Source: DASPJQ01 sp035299065
Lineage (GTDB): Bacteria; Bacteroidota; Bacteroidia; Flavobacteriales_D; UBA2798
DNA: 22,365 nucleotides
Direction of reading: 5' to 3'
NCBI GenBank assembly: GCA_035299065.1
Contig: DATGXI010000106.1
Span: 1-22,365, forward strand
Each line of letters starts with the position of its first letter. Position 1 is the stretch's first letter. Under the pieces are notes generated by a model, which was not told the DNA's origin, made no database searches, and saw only the letters and a program-made list of their open reading frames with translations. A program made the translations under genes and the position numbers. Of the stretch, positions 14,501 to 22,365 are shown piece after piece.

Positions 14501-15205
14501 TCATTCCTTAAACTCTTTACCAAGTAAACAGGTAAACCCAAAACCAATGGTGAAACTGTGCGAAGGGCCCGCCCAGTCTTCAGGAAACAAGCCCCCAAAA
14601 CTTGTGCGGCAAATATAGCCCGGGTGAAATGCAAAGTGCAGCAATTGATGCGAAACCAACATACCGTATGACATGCGTTCGTTGGCCCATAAATAAATGC
14701 CAAATTGTTCTTCGGTATACAACATTGATTTGGTTTTAGGTTCAGGGCCGCAATTTTCAGTCTTTATCCATACATTACCAAAGCCAGCTCGTACATTAAA
14801 CGTCCAATACCAACGGGGACTCCAGTACTTTTGCACGCCTACTTCACCAAAAGCAAAAGCGGTCATCATTTTACCATTTGAAACTTCGGCAAAACTGTAA
14901 CGGTTAATGTCATAATAACCATGTTGAATATTTGCACCAACATAAAAATTTTTACTTATGGGTTGCGTAAAACCAACTTCAAGGTTACTGATGCCGTTAA
15001 ACACTTTTTTGAACGCCTGGTTGGCAATAGCGTTTGGCAATTTAAAACAAGCCCGTATTGATCGTTTGAACTCCGGAATTTTTTCAGGGCCAGCTTTAAC
15101 AGGTTCTTCTTCCTTAACCGGCTCTTCTTCGTCTTCCTGTGCAAACGCGGCATGGGTAAAAGATAAAAAAGCAAAAATGACCAATGTCAGTTTAAGACCT
15201 ATCAT
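14501..15205 (-). CDS. Predicted outer-membrane/periplasmic protein, 234 aa, function unknown
   Basis: The protein begins with a good signal peptide (MIGLKLTLVIFAFLSFTHAAFAQ) from the ATG at 15205; a frame opening at 15259 would place 18 basic residues before it and is less likely. After cleavage comes an acidic linker of repeated EEEPVK units (about 24-36). About 180 residues of alternating aromatic and glycine-containing strands follow: NLEVGFTQPISKNFYVGANI, AFAFGEVGVQKYWSPRWYWTFNVRAGFG, MSYGMLVSHQLLHFAFHPGY and SHSFTIGFGFTCLLG. This pattern suggests a small 8-stranded outer-membrane beta-barrel. Cys occur in the mature part (RACFKLP, TENCGPEP, YICRTSF, FTCLLG) and could form disulphides. 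It follows the PorE-like OmpA gene by 59 nt, so it is probably in the same operon. Confidence 0.7.
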   Translation of the reverse strand: MIGLKLTLVIFAFLSFTHAAFAQEDEEEPVKEEEPVKAGPEKIPEFKRSIRACFKLPNAIANQAFKKVFNGISNLEVGFTQPISKNFYVGANIQHGYYDINRYSFAEVSNGKMMTAFAFGEVGVQKYWSPRWYWTFNVRAGFGNVWIKTENCGPEPKTKSMLYTEEQFGIYLWANERMSYGMLVSHQLLHFAFHPGYICRTSFGGLFPEDWAGPSHSFTIGFGFTCLLGKEFKE

Positions 15206-15264
15206 TTTTGCTTTTATGAGGTTTGTGTGTTTCAAAACAAGTAAACGAGTTTTTTTCAATTAAA

Positions 15265-17334
15265 TTATTTGTTACCTGTTATTTCAAACTCGGTTCTGCG
15301 GTTTTGCTGGCGGCCTTCGTCACTGTTGTTTGTTGCAACTGGCCTGCTACTTCCATATCCTTTAGGGGTTAAACGATCCTTTGCAATGCCTTTGCCAACT
15401 AAATAGTTAACTACCGAGGTTGCACGATCATCGCTCAACTTCTGGTTAGAACTTTCACTGCCAATGTTGTCGGTGTGACCACTAATTTCAACTTTTAAAG
15501 CCGGAACATCTTTCATTAATTTAACAAGGCGGTCAAGCTCGGTATTTGATTTAGGGTCCAGTGTTGCCAAACCAAACGCAAAGAAAATATTGCGCAAGGC
15601 AATTTTACTTCCTACAGCAATGTTTTTCAATTCAATGGTTTTATCCACCAAGTTGTATTCACTTGTTTGAGGAATATCAAAATTTTCAGAATGGAAAAGA
15701 TAGCCATCAGCTTTTACAGCAATACCATAATTTTTTCCTGAGTTCAAACTGATAAGGAATTTACCGGTTGCTGAGTTGGTGGTAATGGTTTGTATTACCG
15801 ACCCGTTTGAGTTATCAATAATATCAATATTGGCCGTAACCGGTTTGCGTGAAATCGCATCAATGGTTACCCCTTTAAACACAGTGAGGCTTTTGCGGTC
15901 AACTGCTACACTTGCTTCAATGGTATTGTCAACAATTGGTTTTGCAATTCCGGCAAGTAAATAATCCTCGGTGTCGGTAACCAGTTTTTTTTCAGGTCCC
16001 CAGAACGTTACTTTGTAAATATCCAACCCACCTTTTCCACCATCGCGGTTACTTGCAATGTATGCATATTTGCCGCTGGCTGTCATGGCCACAAATGTTT
16101 CGTCATACGGTGTATTAATTGGGTAACCTAAATTAATTGGCTCACCCCATTGTCCTTGTTTTTTGTATGAAACAAAAATATCATATCCGCCAATTGAATT
16201 ATGACCTTGTGAAGTAAAATACATGGTCTCGTTATCAGGGTGCAGGTAAATTGAACCTTCATTAAAACGTGTGCTTATTCCGCTTTCCTTAACCGGTGCA
16301 CCGTAAGTTGCGTGTGAACGATCGTAAGCTCCACAGGTATAAAAATCAGTGCCATTTTCAGCTACGCCTTCCTTATCGGTAAGAAAATAAATTTTCATGT
16401 CATTTGGTTCATACGCTGCGAATGTTTGGTTGGCGGGCGAATTAAACTGCTTGTGCATAGGTTTTGCCGCTTCCCAGTTTGCTCCCATTAGTTTGCTTTC
16501 AAAAATGTCAAAGTTGCCCGGATCGTTTTTATAAATCAGTAGTTTATTTCCATCGTACGAAAGGTTTGAAGTGCTCTCATCGTTGGTTGAGTTCAACGGT
16601 GGTCCTAACTGTGTAGGTTTTTGCCATTCGTTGTTTACATTGTTGCTCACATAAATATCAAAATCGTATTTCCCAACATCATTTGCCGGGTGACCATTGC
16701 TACGGTTTGATGTGAAGATAATCTGGCTTCCATCTGTTACAATACACGAATTAAAATCATCAGCCGGCCCGATGATTGATTCAATGTTGTCAACCCAGAC
16801 ACGCTCGCTTTTAGCTGTTATTTTTTTGGCTTCCAGGCATTCCTTTTTGTATTTATCAATAAACTTATTCCATGCCTCAGCTTTACGGCTTGTTTCAAAT
16901 GACTGGAATACCTGAACAGCTTTGTCATACTCTCCTTTTAAATGCAGGGTCATTGCCGTAAAAAACTTAATCTTGGGATCGCACTCAGGGTCCAGTTCAT
17001 TGGCACGTTCAATGTGCTTTATAGCCTTGTACTTTTCATTGGTAAAAATGTACGCATTGCCCAGTTTGAAGTTTACATCGGCATTGTTAGGATTCAGGTT
17101 TTGTGCAATCAGGTATTGCTGTATGGCCAGGTCAAAATTTTTGCCCGGGCTTTTTGTTTCCAAAATAAGGTCATTTCCATCCTTCAGGTATTCATCACCC
17201 TTTTTAATGGCTTCCTTTGCCTTTTTTAGTTCTTCTTTTTTGTCTTTGAAATTAGCCTCCTTGAATTCTACACTTTGTGCGAATGAAAATCCGGCTGCAA
17301 GAACAAATGCTGTTGTATATATTAATTTCTTCAT
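15265..17334 (-). CDS. OmpA-family protein with TPR and PD40 repeats (PorE-like)
   Basis: A 689-aa exported protein. In order: signal peptide (1-19, MKKLIYTTAFVLAAGFSFAQ); TPR-like helices (about 30-180, including AIQQYLIAQNLNPNNADVNFKLGNAY); and WD40-like PD40 propeller repeats (about 195-445, with IIFTSNRSNG, KIYFLTDKEG, TMYFTSQGHNSIGGYDIFVS and YAYIASNRDGGKGGLDIYKV). A carboxypeptidase-regulatory-like beta domain follows (about 480-565). The OmpA peptidoglycan-binding domain (about 575-689) contains ISGHTDNIGSESSNQKLSDDRA, with the usual Asp/Arg pair, and GYGSSRP. This architecture is that of PorE, which ties the type IX secretion machinery to peptidoglycan. Paralogues with the same layout are common in Bacteroidota, so I do not assign the symbol. 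It lies 38 nt after the TPR gene on the same strand. Confidence 0.88.
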   Translation of the reverse strand: MKKLIYTTAFVLAAGFSFAQSVEFKEANFKDKKEELKKAKEAIKKGDEYLKDGNDLILETKSPGKNFDLAIQQYLIAQNLNPNNADVNFKLGNAYIFTNEKYKAIKHIERANELDPECDPKIKFFTAMTLHLKGEYDKAVQVFQSFETSRKAEAWNKFIDKYKKECLEAKKITAKSERVWVDNIESIIGPADDFNSCIVTDGSQIIFTSNRSNGHPANDVGKYDFDIYVSNNVNNEWQKPTQLGPPLNSTNDESTSNLSYDGNKLLIYKNDPGNFDIFESKLMGANWEAAKPMHKQFNSPANQTFAAYEPNDMKIYFLTDKEGVAENGTDFYTCGAYDRSHATYGAPVKESGISTRFNEGSIYLHPDNETMYFTSQGHNSIGGYDIFVSYKKQGQWGEPINLGYPINTPYDETFVAMTASGKYAYIASNRDGGKGGLDIYKVTFWGPEKKLVTDTEDYLLAGIAKPIVDNTIEASVAVDRKSLTVFKGVTIDAISRKPVTANIDIIDNSNGSVIQTITTNSATGKFLISLNSGKNYGIAVKADGYLFHSENFDIPQTSEYNLVDKTIELKNIAVGSKIALRNIFFAFGLATLDPKSNTELDRLVKLMKDVPALKVEISGHTDNIGSESSNQKLSDDRATSVVNYLVGKGIAKDRLTPKGYGSSRPVATNNSDEGRQQNRRTEFEITGNK

Positions 17335-17371
17335 TGTATCAATCTTAAATCTTATATTTTAAATGTTGAAT

Positions 17372-18454
17372 TTAATTACAGTCACTAACTGAATACTTGC
17401 GCCCCAGTTCAGCACCAAGCTCACGCGCTTTCTTCCAGTCGGCACAAGCCCCTGACTGGTTACGTGTCATTTCACGTGCAACTCCGCGGTTGGCATATGC
17501 ATTCCCGTAATTTGCATCCAATTGAATGGCTTTATCAAAATCTTTTTCCGCTCCCGCATAATCTTTTTTCTTGAATTTAACGCTTCCACGGTTGTTGTAG
17601 GCAGGAGCATAATCAGGTTTGAGTGAGATTACTTTATCAAAATCTTTAATTGCGTCATCAAATTTGTCCTGCTCAAAAAACATGCTTCCGCGGTTATTGT
17701 AGGCAAGATGAAAATTTGCATCAATGCTTATTGCACGGTTATACGCTTCAAGGGCTCCTTTGAAATCCTTCATTTTCTTTTTAACTGTACCCAGATTGGT
17801 AAGTGCAAGTGCAAGATTTGGGTTGTACTTAACAGCGGCATCGTAATCAGCCACAGCAAGAGGATAATTTTCCAACATACGGTAACAGCTTCCGCGGTCA
17901 TTGTATGCATAGGCAAAATCAGGTTTGATTTTAATAGCTGCAGTAAATTGTTCAATGCCTTTTTTATAATCTTTCATTAAAAAATAAACACAACCCAGGT
18001 TATACGCTGCTTTTTCATTTTTTGGCGAAAGCTTTACGGCTTTCATGAAATCGAGCTCTGAATTTTTGTAATCTTTCAGTTCCATATAGGCTTTGCCACG
18101 TTGGGCATAAGCTTTCCCGTTTTCAGCACTTAACTCAATTAACTTTCCAAATGATTTTACCGCATCGCTGAACTTTTTGCCTTCAATTTCGGCAACACCC
18201 TTGTTGTACCATGCTTCTTTAAAGGTTGGTGCAATACCAACTGCTTTTTCGTACGAAGAAATGGCCGAAGCATAATTTTTTTGAGCAAATGCATTGTTAC
18301 CCGCATTGTATGCATCCTGAAATTCGGCTGTTAACTGGCTGGCCGCATTTACGGCATCAATTGAGTCCTTATACTGTTGCTCACGTTCGGTTAACTGTGC
18401 GAAACTTAGTACAGGAAAAAAAAGCCCAAATAGGGCAAGTGATTTTCGTATCAT
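17372..18454 (-). CDS. Exported tetratricopeptide-repeat protein
   Basis: The 360-aa protein has a signal peptide (about 1-19, MIRKSLALFGLFFPVLSFAQ), a short helical lead-in, and eight or so consecutive TPR units from about residue 44 to 345. Each unit is 34 residues and follows the W/Y-x-x-L/I-G-x-x-x-Y/F ... A-x-x-x-F/Y-x-x-A-I-x-L-x-P pattern, e.g. AYNNRGSMFFEQDKFDDAIKDFDKVISLKPDYAP. Several units carry the variant A-Y-x-N-R-G. The C-terminus, GACADWKKARELGAE, is the capping helix seen in many Bacteroidota TPR proteins. It is likely periplasmic and a scaffold for protein assembly; partners cannot be told from sequence. A TATACTTG box lies 19 nt before the ATG, and it precedes the PorE-like gene by 37 nt, suggesting one operon. 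Confidence 0.9.
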   Translation of the reverse strand: MIRKSLALFGLFFPVLSFAQLTEREQQYKDSIDAVNAASQLTAEFQDAYNAGNNAFAQKNYASAISSYEKAVGIAPTFKEAWYNKGVAEIEGKKFSDAVKSFGKLIELSAENGKAYAQRGKAYMELKDYKNSELDFMKAVKLSPKNEKAAYNLGCVYFLMKDYKKGIEQFTAAIKIKPDFAYAYNDRGSCYRMLENYPLAVADYDAAVKYNPNLALALTNLGTVKKKMKDFKGALEAYNRAISIDANFHLAYNNRGSMFFEQDKFDDAIKDFDKVISLKPDYAPAYNNRGSVKFKKKDYAGAEKDFDKAIQLDANYGNAYANRGVAREMTRNQSGACADWKKARELGAELGRKYSVSDCN

Positions 18455-18473
18455 AATCTTGAACTGGTTTGTT

Positions 18474-18481
18474 CAAGTATA
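18474..18481 (-). promoter_or_regulatory. -7 box of the TPR-ompA operon (TATACTTG)
   Basis: On the minus strand TATACTTG matches TAnnTTTG at all but one position. It ends 19 nt before the TPR gene ATG at 18454, giving a short normal leader, unlike the near-leaderless boxes elsewhere in the window. No good -33 TTG is seen at the expected distance. Confidence 0.45.
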
Positions 18482-18591
18482 GCAAAATGTGTGCAAACCT
18501 TTAGGCGGAGTTTTAAACATTTTGTTCATAGGTTGGCGCTGCGTTTGTATGGCATCATATGGCTATACATGGCCGCACCAGGACGGGTTTA

Positions 18592-21500
18592 CTAGTTCAC
18601 TATTGTTACATGGCCGTGGGTTTCAATCACTTCCTCATCACCACATACCCTTTTATAGCGAACGGTGTAAAAATACACCCCTTCGTTTGCCGGCTTTCCA
18701 TCAATTTTTCCATCCCAACTGGTGGCCGAACCCCCGTTGTCAAACACAAGGTTACCCCAACGGTTATAAATTTTGAATTCATAAACTTCCATGTCCTGCA
18801 TGCTGGTTGAAGATGGTAAACCGGCATAACCTACATAAAATTCATCGTTTATACCGTCTCCGTTAGGTGTAAAAATATTTGGTACAATTAACGGTGCATT
18901 AAACACATTTTCTCCTTTTTCAAACGTTGCGGTAAATGATTCAACATGGCTGCACACAAAATCATAAGCCGTTAAGGTAACGGTATACAAACCGGGCGTT
19001 ACGTAATAATAACTCACAAACGGTTGATTGATGAAAACAGTGCCATCACCCATATCCCATGTTAATGAATCGGCTCCTGTACCTGTAAATTCCAGTAAAA
19101 CTGACATGGTATCTTTACACGGTGGTGGTGGTGTAAACGAAAACGCAGCATTAAATTGTTCAGGTTCCAGTATAATAACCTGTGCATAGGAAGTATCGGC
19201 AATATTGCAGGTTGTGGAATCAATCGCTACATACATGATATCAAAAACACCTGTGGTCGTAAACGTATAGGTAGGGTTAGCCAGGCTGGATGTTCCTACT
19301 CCATCGTCAAAATTCCAGTAGTGAATAGGTGCTGTGGAGCCACCACTGCTGAATGTAACGGTATAAGGAGGATCACACGAAAATCCATCCGGTGAAGCAT
19401 CTGCAACTACATTTACAAAGGTTGGTTGAAAAACCACTGTATCAGTTACTGTTCCGCTTAACCCGCAAACGGAATCATATGCGTACATTTCAATAATGTA
19501 AATGCCGTTAGCTGTATAGGTATGCGAAACATTAAAATCATTGGTATACGTGGTACCATCACCCATGTCCCATGAAATATAATCGGCACCACTGCCTGTA
19601 AAATTCAAATCAACAACCAGTGGTCCGCCTGAACACGGATCATACGGTGGAATATCAATAACGGCTGAAAACACTTCTGGTTCCACAATTTGAACGGTTA
19701 AAAAAGACGTATCAGAAATATTGCATGAACTGGAATCTATTCCAATATACATAACTATAAACGTACCGGTATCGGCAAAGGTGTGCGATGGATTTCCAAG
19801 TGTTGATGTTATACCATCACCAAAATCCCAAAAATGATCAACAGCTGTAGAACCACCATTTGAAAATGTTACAATGTAAGGTGGATCGCAGGCAAAAACA
19901 TTGGGTGATGCATCAGCATTCACTTCAAGCGAATTTGAATTGTAAAAAATAGTATCGGTAACTGTTCCACTTAAACCACAGGTTGAATCATAAGCAAACA
20001 TTTCTACAATATATGTTCCGGTAACCGTGTAAGTATGGCTTATGCTGGTATCGCCAGTATAAATAGTACCATCACCCATATCCCATGAAATATAATCGGC
20101 ACCGGTACCTGTAAACTGCATGTCAATTGTAAGCGGACCTCCAATACACGGGTCATAGGGTGGCACATCAATGACAGCGCTAAAATCTTCGGATTCGAGT
20201 ATAATCACTGACAAATAAGCTGTGTCAGCTATGTTGCAACTTGACGAATCAATGGCTATATACATAATGTTGTAAGTGCCTGTATCGGTAAACGTATGCA
20301 TAGGGCTCATAAGCGTTGACGTACTTCCATCATCAAAATCCCAAATGTGATCAACCGCTGTTGCAGCACCGCTAAAATTCACGTTAAAAGGAGGATCACA
20401 TGCTATAACGTTTGGTGATGCATCGGCAATGGCTTCAACACCTGAATAAATAAACTCCATTTTTATTGCACCAAGGTTACAGTTGGTTGAACCATTCACA
20501 TTTGACCATGCTCCCGGGGTGGTTGGAAAAGCATCAGAGCTTCCACAACCAGCACAAACCGCCTGGTAAATGGTACCTGTTTTATCAAACCTGCTGGTTC
20601 CGCCATCCACGTGTTCGGCCAATGAACCTGCACCAAAAAAAGAACCATACAACAATGCAGTTGCATCTTTTTTCAAAACCAAAAAATAAAAATCGGAACC
20701 GTCAGTTGCTGCATCATACGCATCACCGGTAACTGGCAGCCCTGTAGTTGTGCCTTCAATATTCACGGCACCTCCCCAGCCTGAAACGTAAATGTTTTGA
20801 CAATTGTCAACCAGCAAAGCGGTTGGTGAAATATTAACCGTTGTGCCACCACTACCAAATACCGTTGAAAAAATGGTGGACGTAAGATCAGGATTTAATT
20901 TATGTATAAACTGCCTGCCGTTGGTGTTGGAATAAACTCCTGCTGTTACAGTATACGCTCCCTTTGTTTGCCCAAAAACAAAAATTTCATTGTCGGGATT
21001 TATTTCCACAATATAACCCTGATCATAACTTCCTGTTCCTAAAAACGAGGAAGCAATACCTGAACCGTTGGTAGCATCAAGCGCCATTATAAAACCATCG
21101 GCTGTTCCTCCGGGCGCTGTTGTAATAAGAGTTCCCGGGGTAACAGGAAAAGTAGGACTGCGGGTTCCACCTGTAATGTAAACTCTTCCATTTGTTCCTG
21201 GTTTAATGGAATAAGCGCCATCGGCATTTGATCCACCAATGTACGTTGACCAAATTAAGGTTGAAAGGTTGGCGTCCATTTTAAATGCGCAGCCTTCCTG
21301 GGCACCTGGCGAAATGGTTGCAAGTGATCCAAATGTTGTGGGAAAGTCGGTTGACAGCGTTGACGTGGCTACATAAATATTACCTGCAAGGTCAACACTT
21401 ACTTCTCCCCTGCTTTCATCGCCATAGTTAAAAGAGAGTGTGCCATCAATGTTCAATCCATCATTGTGACTGCCACCAACCAATGTTGAGGCAAGCAATG

Positions 21501-22365
21501 AACTACCCGTATTGTCAAACTTGGTTATAAAAATATCTGATCCATTCAGGTAACTGATTGAGTTTACCGTAACCGAAAATCCGGCATTAAAAAAAGGATC
21601 GTAGGCTGTTGCGCTTGTTGGAAAGTCGGTTGACGAAGTTGTTCCCATCACAATTAAATTATCGCTTGCATCAACAATTAGGCTATGCGGAGCATCGGTA
21701 TGATTTCCTCCAAGGTAAGTTGAGTAAATAAGCGATGTACCTGTTGCAGAAAACTTGGAAATAGCTGCATGGGTTGAAAGACCGCTAAAACTTGTCAGGT
21801 AAGCTCCAGCGGTTGTTGGATATCCTGAACCAAAAACAATACTTCCAGAAAACAAATTTCCCGCATTATCGTAGGTAGCTGTGTAACCCCAATTGTCAGC
21901 CGTTGCTCCCGTGTAAGAAGAAAAAATAAGTGTTGGGTCAATAATAAGTTCTTTACCCGGATCGTATGTTCCCAACTGAAAGTAAACACGATTTTCTTTT
22001 ATGCTGAACACAACAGGCACAATTACACGCTGTCCCTGCTCATTTACCTGGAAAGCCAAAGGCGCCTTTTCAATCACTTCACCATTGCTCAATTGAATAT
22101 GTAAATCGCCATTTACCAGTGAAAGTTTTTGTACTCCTTCATAATCAATATACAGGTTGGCCGGATTGGCGCCTGCATGCAAACGCACATCATACTTGAG
22201 ATTTCCATTTACCGTATAAAAATTATAATCTATTCCGTCATCTGCATTTAAAATATCAACCTGTTTTGAAACCGTTGCACGCGATACCCACTTTGAACGG
22301 TCCTTACCAATAAAATAGTTCACATAATCGTTTTCAGGAAACCTGCCAATGGCATGTGCATTTTT
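18592..22365 (-). CDS. Partial giant cell-surface protein: SBBP repeats, PKD domains, T9SS type B C-terminal domain
   Basis: The reading frame is open through the right edge, so the N-terminus is missing; a GTG at 22323 is not a real start. About 1257 residues are visible. Residues near the edge (FIGKDRSKWVSRA to PGKELIIDPTLIFSSY) match the module that usually precedes SBBP beta-propeller repeats in Bacteroidota surface proteins. SBBP-type repeats follow (about 22000-20440) with S-T-Y-x-G-G and V-x-G-x-T-x-S-x-x-F-P-x-T patterns. Six PKD-like domains then occupy 20439-18910. Last comes a gliding-motility-associated C-terminal domain (about 105 aa, 18592-18909) with VPNIFTPNGDGINDEF, FKIYNRWGNLVFD, WDGKIDGKPANEGVYFYTV and the final VTIVN. 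This is a type B T9SS signal, so the protein should be secreted and surface-attached. Its binding partner is unknown. Confidence 0.92.
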   Translation of the reverse strand, partial: KNAHAIGRFPENDYVNYFIGKDRSKWVSRATVSKQVDILNADDGIDYNFYTVNGNLKYDVRLHAGANPANLYIDYEGVQKLSLVNGDLHIQLSNGEVIEKAPLAFQVNEQGQRVIVPVVFSIKENRVYFQLGTYDPGKELIIDPTLIFSSYTGATADNWGYTATYDNAGNLFSGSIVFGSGYPTTAGAYLTSFSGLSTHAAISKFSATGTSLIYSTYLGGNHTDAPHSLIVDASDNLIVMGTTSSTDFPTSATAYDPFFNAGFSVTVNSISYLNGSDIFITKFDNTGSSLLASTLVGGSHNDGLNIDGTLSFNYGDESRGEVSVDLAGNIYVATSTLSTDFPTTFGSLATISPGAQEGCAFKMDANLSTLIWSTYIGGSNADGAYSIKPGTNGRVYITGGTRSPTFPVTPGTLITTAPGGTADGFIMALDATNGSGIASSFLGTGSYDQGYIVEINPDNEIFVFGQTKGAYTVTAGVYSNTNGRQFIHKLNPDLTSTIFSTVFGSGGTTVNISPTALLVDNCQNIYVSGWGGAVNIEGTTTGLPVTGDAYDAATDGSDFYFLVLKKDATALLYGSFFGAGSLAEHVDGGTSRFDKTGTIYQAVCAGCGSSDAFPTTPGAWSNVNGSTNCNLGAIKMEFIYSGVEAIADASPNVIACDPPFNVNFSGAATAVDHIWDFDDGSTSTLMSPMHTFTDTGTYNIMYIAIDSSSCNIADTAYLSVIILESEDFSAVIDVPPYDPCIGGPLTIDMQFTGTGADYISWDMGDGTIYTGDTSISHTYTVTGTYIVEMFAYDSTCGLSGTVTDTIFYNSNSLEVNADASPNVFACDPPYIVTFSNGGSTAVDHFWDFGDGITSTLGNPSHTFADTGTFIVMYIGIDSSSCNISDTSFLTVQIVEPEVFSAVIDIPPYDPCSGGPLVVDLNFTGSGADYISWDMGDGTTYTNDFNVSHTYTANGIYIIEMYAYDSVCGLSGTVTDTVVFQPTFVNVVADASPDGFSCDPPYTVTFSSGGSTAPIHYWNFDDGVGTSSLANPTYTFTTTGVFDIMYVAIDSTTCNIADTSYAQVIILEPEQFNAAFSFTPPPPCKDTMSVLLEFTGTGADSLTWDMGDGTVFINQPFVSYYYVTPGLYTVTLTAYDFVCSHVESFTATFEKGENVFNAPLIVPNIFTPNGDGINDEFYVGYAGLPSSTSMQDMEVYEFKIYNRWGNLVFDNGGSATSWDGKIDGKPANEGVYFYTVRYKRVCGDEEVIETHGHVTIVN
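18910..20439 (-). repeat. Three tandem ~513-nt repeats, each encoding a PKD pair
   Basis: Within the surface protein gene three units begin at about 20439, 19929 and 19416 (510, 513 and 507 nt). Each encodes one A-type PKD domain (ADASPN...CDPP...WDFDDG...DSSSCNIADT) followed by one B-type PKD domain (PPYDPC...FTGTGADYISWDMGDGT...TYIVEM.AYDS.CGLSGTVTDT). DNA identity is high between units 1 and 2: the ATATAATCGG-containing segment recurs at 20068 and 19555, exactly 513 nt apart. Unit 3 is more diverged, mainly in its B half. This indicates duplication of a two-domain block. Confidence 0.85.

Noticed and set aside
18592..20439. Tandem repeats considered as a CRISPR array or a DNA-level satellite
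   Set aside because: The period is in frame and explained fully by duplicated PKD domain pairs.
18627..22323. Several open frames antisense to or overlapping the large surface-protein gene
   Set aside because: They are shadow frames of a repetitive, well-supported coding sequence and encode nothing recognisable.

Overview
The window looks like chromosomal DNA from a gliding-type Bacteroidota, most likely in the Cytophagales or a close neighbour. Four things point there: a GldC protein, a giant secreted protein ending in a type B gliding-motility (T9SS) C-terminal domain, an OmpA-family TPR/PD40 protein of the PorE type, and BshA (bacillithiol synthesis). Promoters also fit: TAnnTTTG-like -7 boxes precede several genes and Shine-Dalgarno sequences are essentially absent. 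I see no insertion sequence, phage, CRISPR array, rRNA or tRNA.

Layout. 1-154: an intrinsic terminator and nothing else I can assign. 155-562: an unrecognised 135-aa protein (minus), then about 390 nt with no gene. 953-5027 (minus): a tight five-gene run, transcribed rlmN, a secreted 514-aa protein of unknown function, gldC, plsC, gatC. 5258-6571 (minus): thyA-folA. 6667-7182 (plus): a GNAT acetyltransferase divergent from thyA. 7214-8437 (minus): an MFS permease divergent from recX. 8476-11364 (plus): recX-pabB-tilS, with genes overlapping. 11468-13064 (plus): a conserved small protein and bshA. 13173-14219 (plus): an unusual RsmH-family methyltransferase with an N-terminal extension. 14278-18454 (minus): a cell-envelope run of a TPR protein, a PorE-like OmpA protein, a predicted outer-membrane protein and a 56-aa membrane protein. 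18592 to the right edge (minus): the 3' part of a very large SBBP/PKD/T9SS surface protein whose start lies beyond the window.

Functional themes. One is one-carbon/folate metabolism: ThyA and FolA as a pair, with PabB (p-aminobenzoate branch) 2.4 kb away. A second is RNA modification: RlmN (23S rRNA/tRNA m2A), TilS (tRNA lysidine) and an RsmH-like rRNA methyltransferase. A third is envelope and secretion: GldC, PlsC, a PorE-like OmpA protein, a TPR protein and the T9SS cargo.

The most distinctive feature is regulatory. Six genes (rlmN, thyA, GNAT, MFS, recX, rsmH-like) carry a -7-like box that ends only 4-7 nt before the likely start codon, three of which are not ATG. This suggests leaderless or nearly leaderless mRNAs and moves several gene starts. 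I found no clearly new multi-gene system. The best candidates for a second look are the leaderless-promoter pattern, the AGAC heptad repeat beside the rlmN promoter, the off-cluster RsmH paralogue, a small membrane ORF and the hierarchical PKD repeat.
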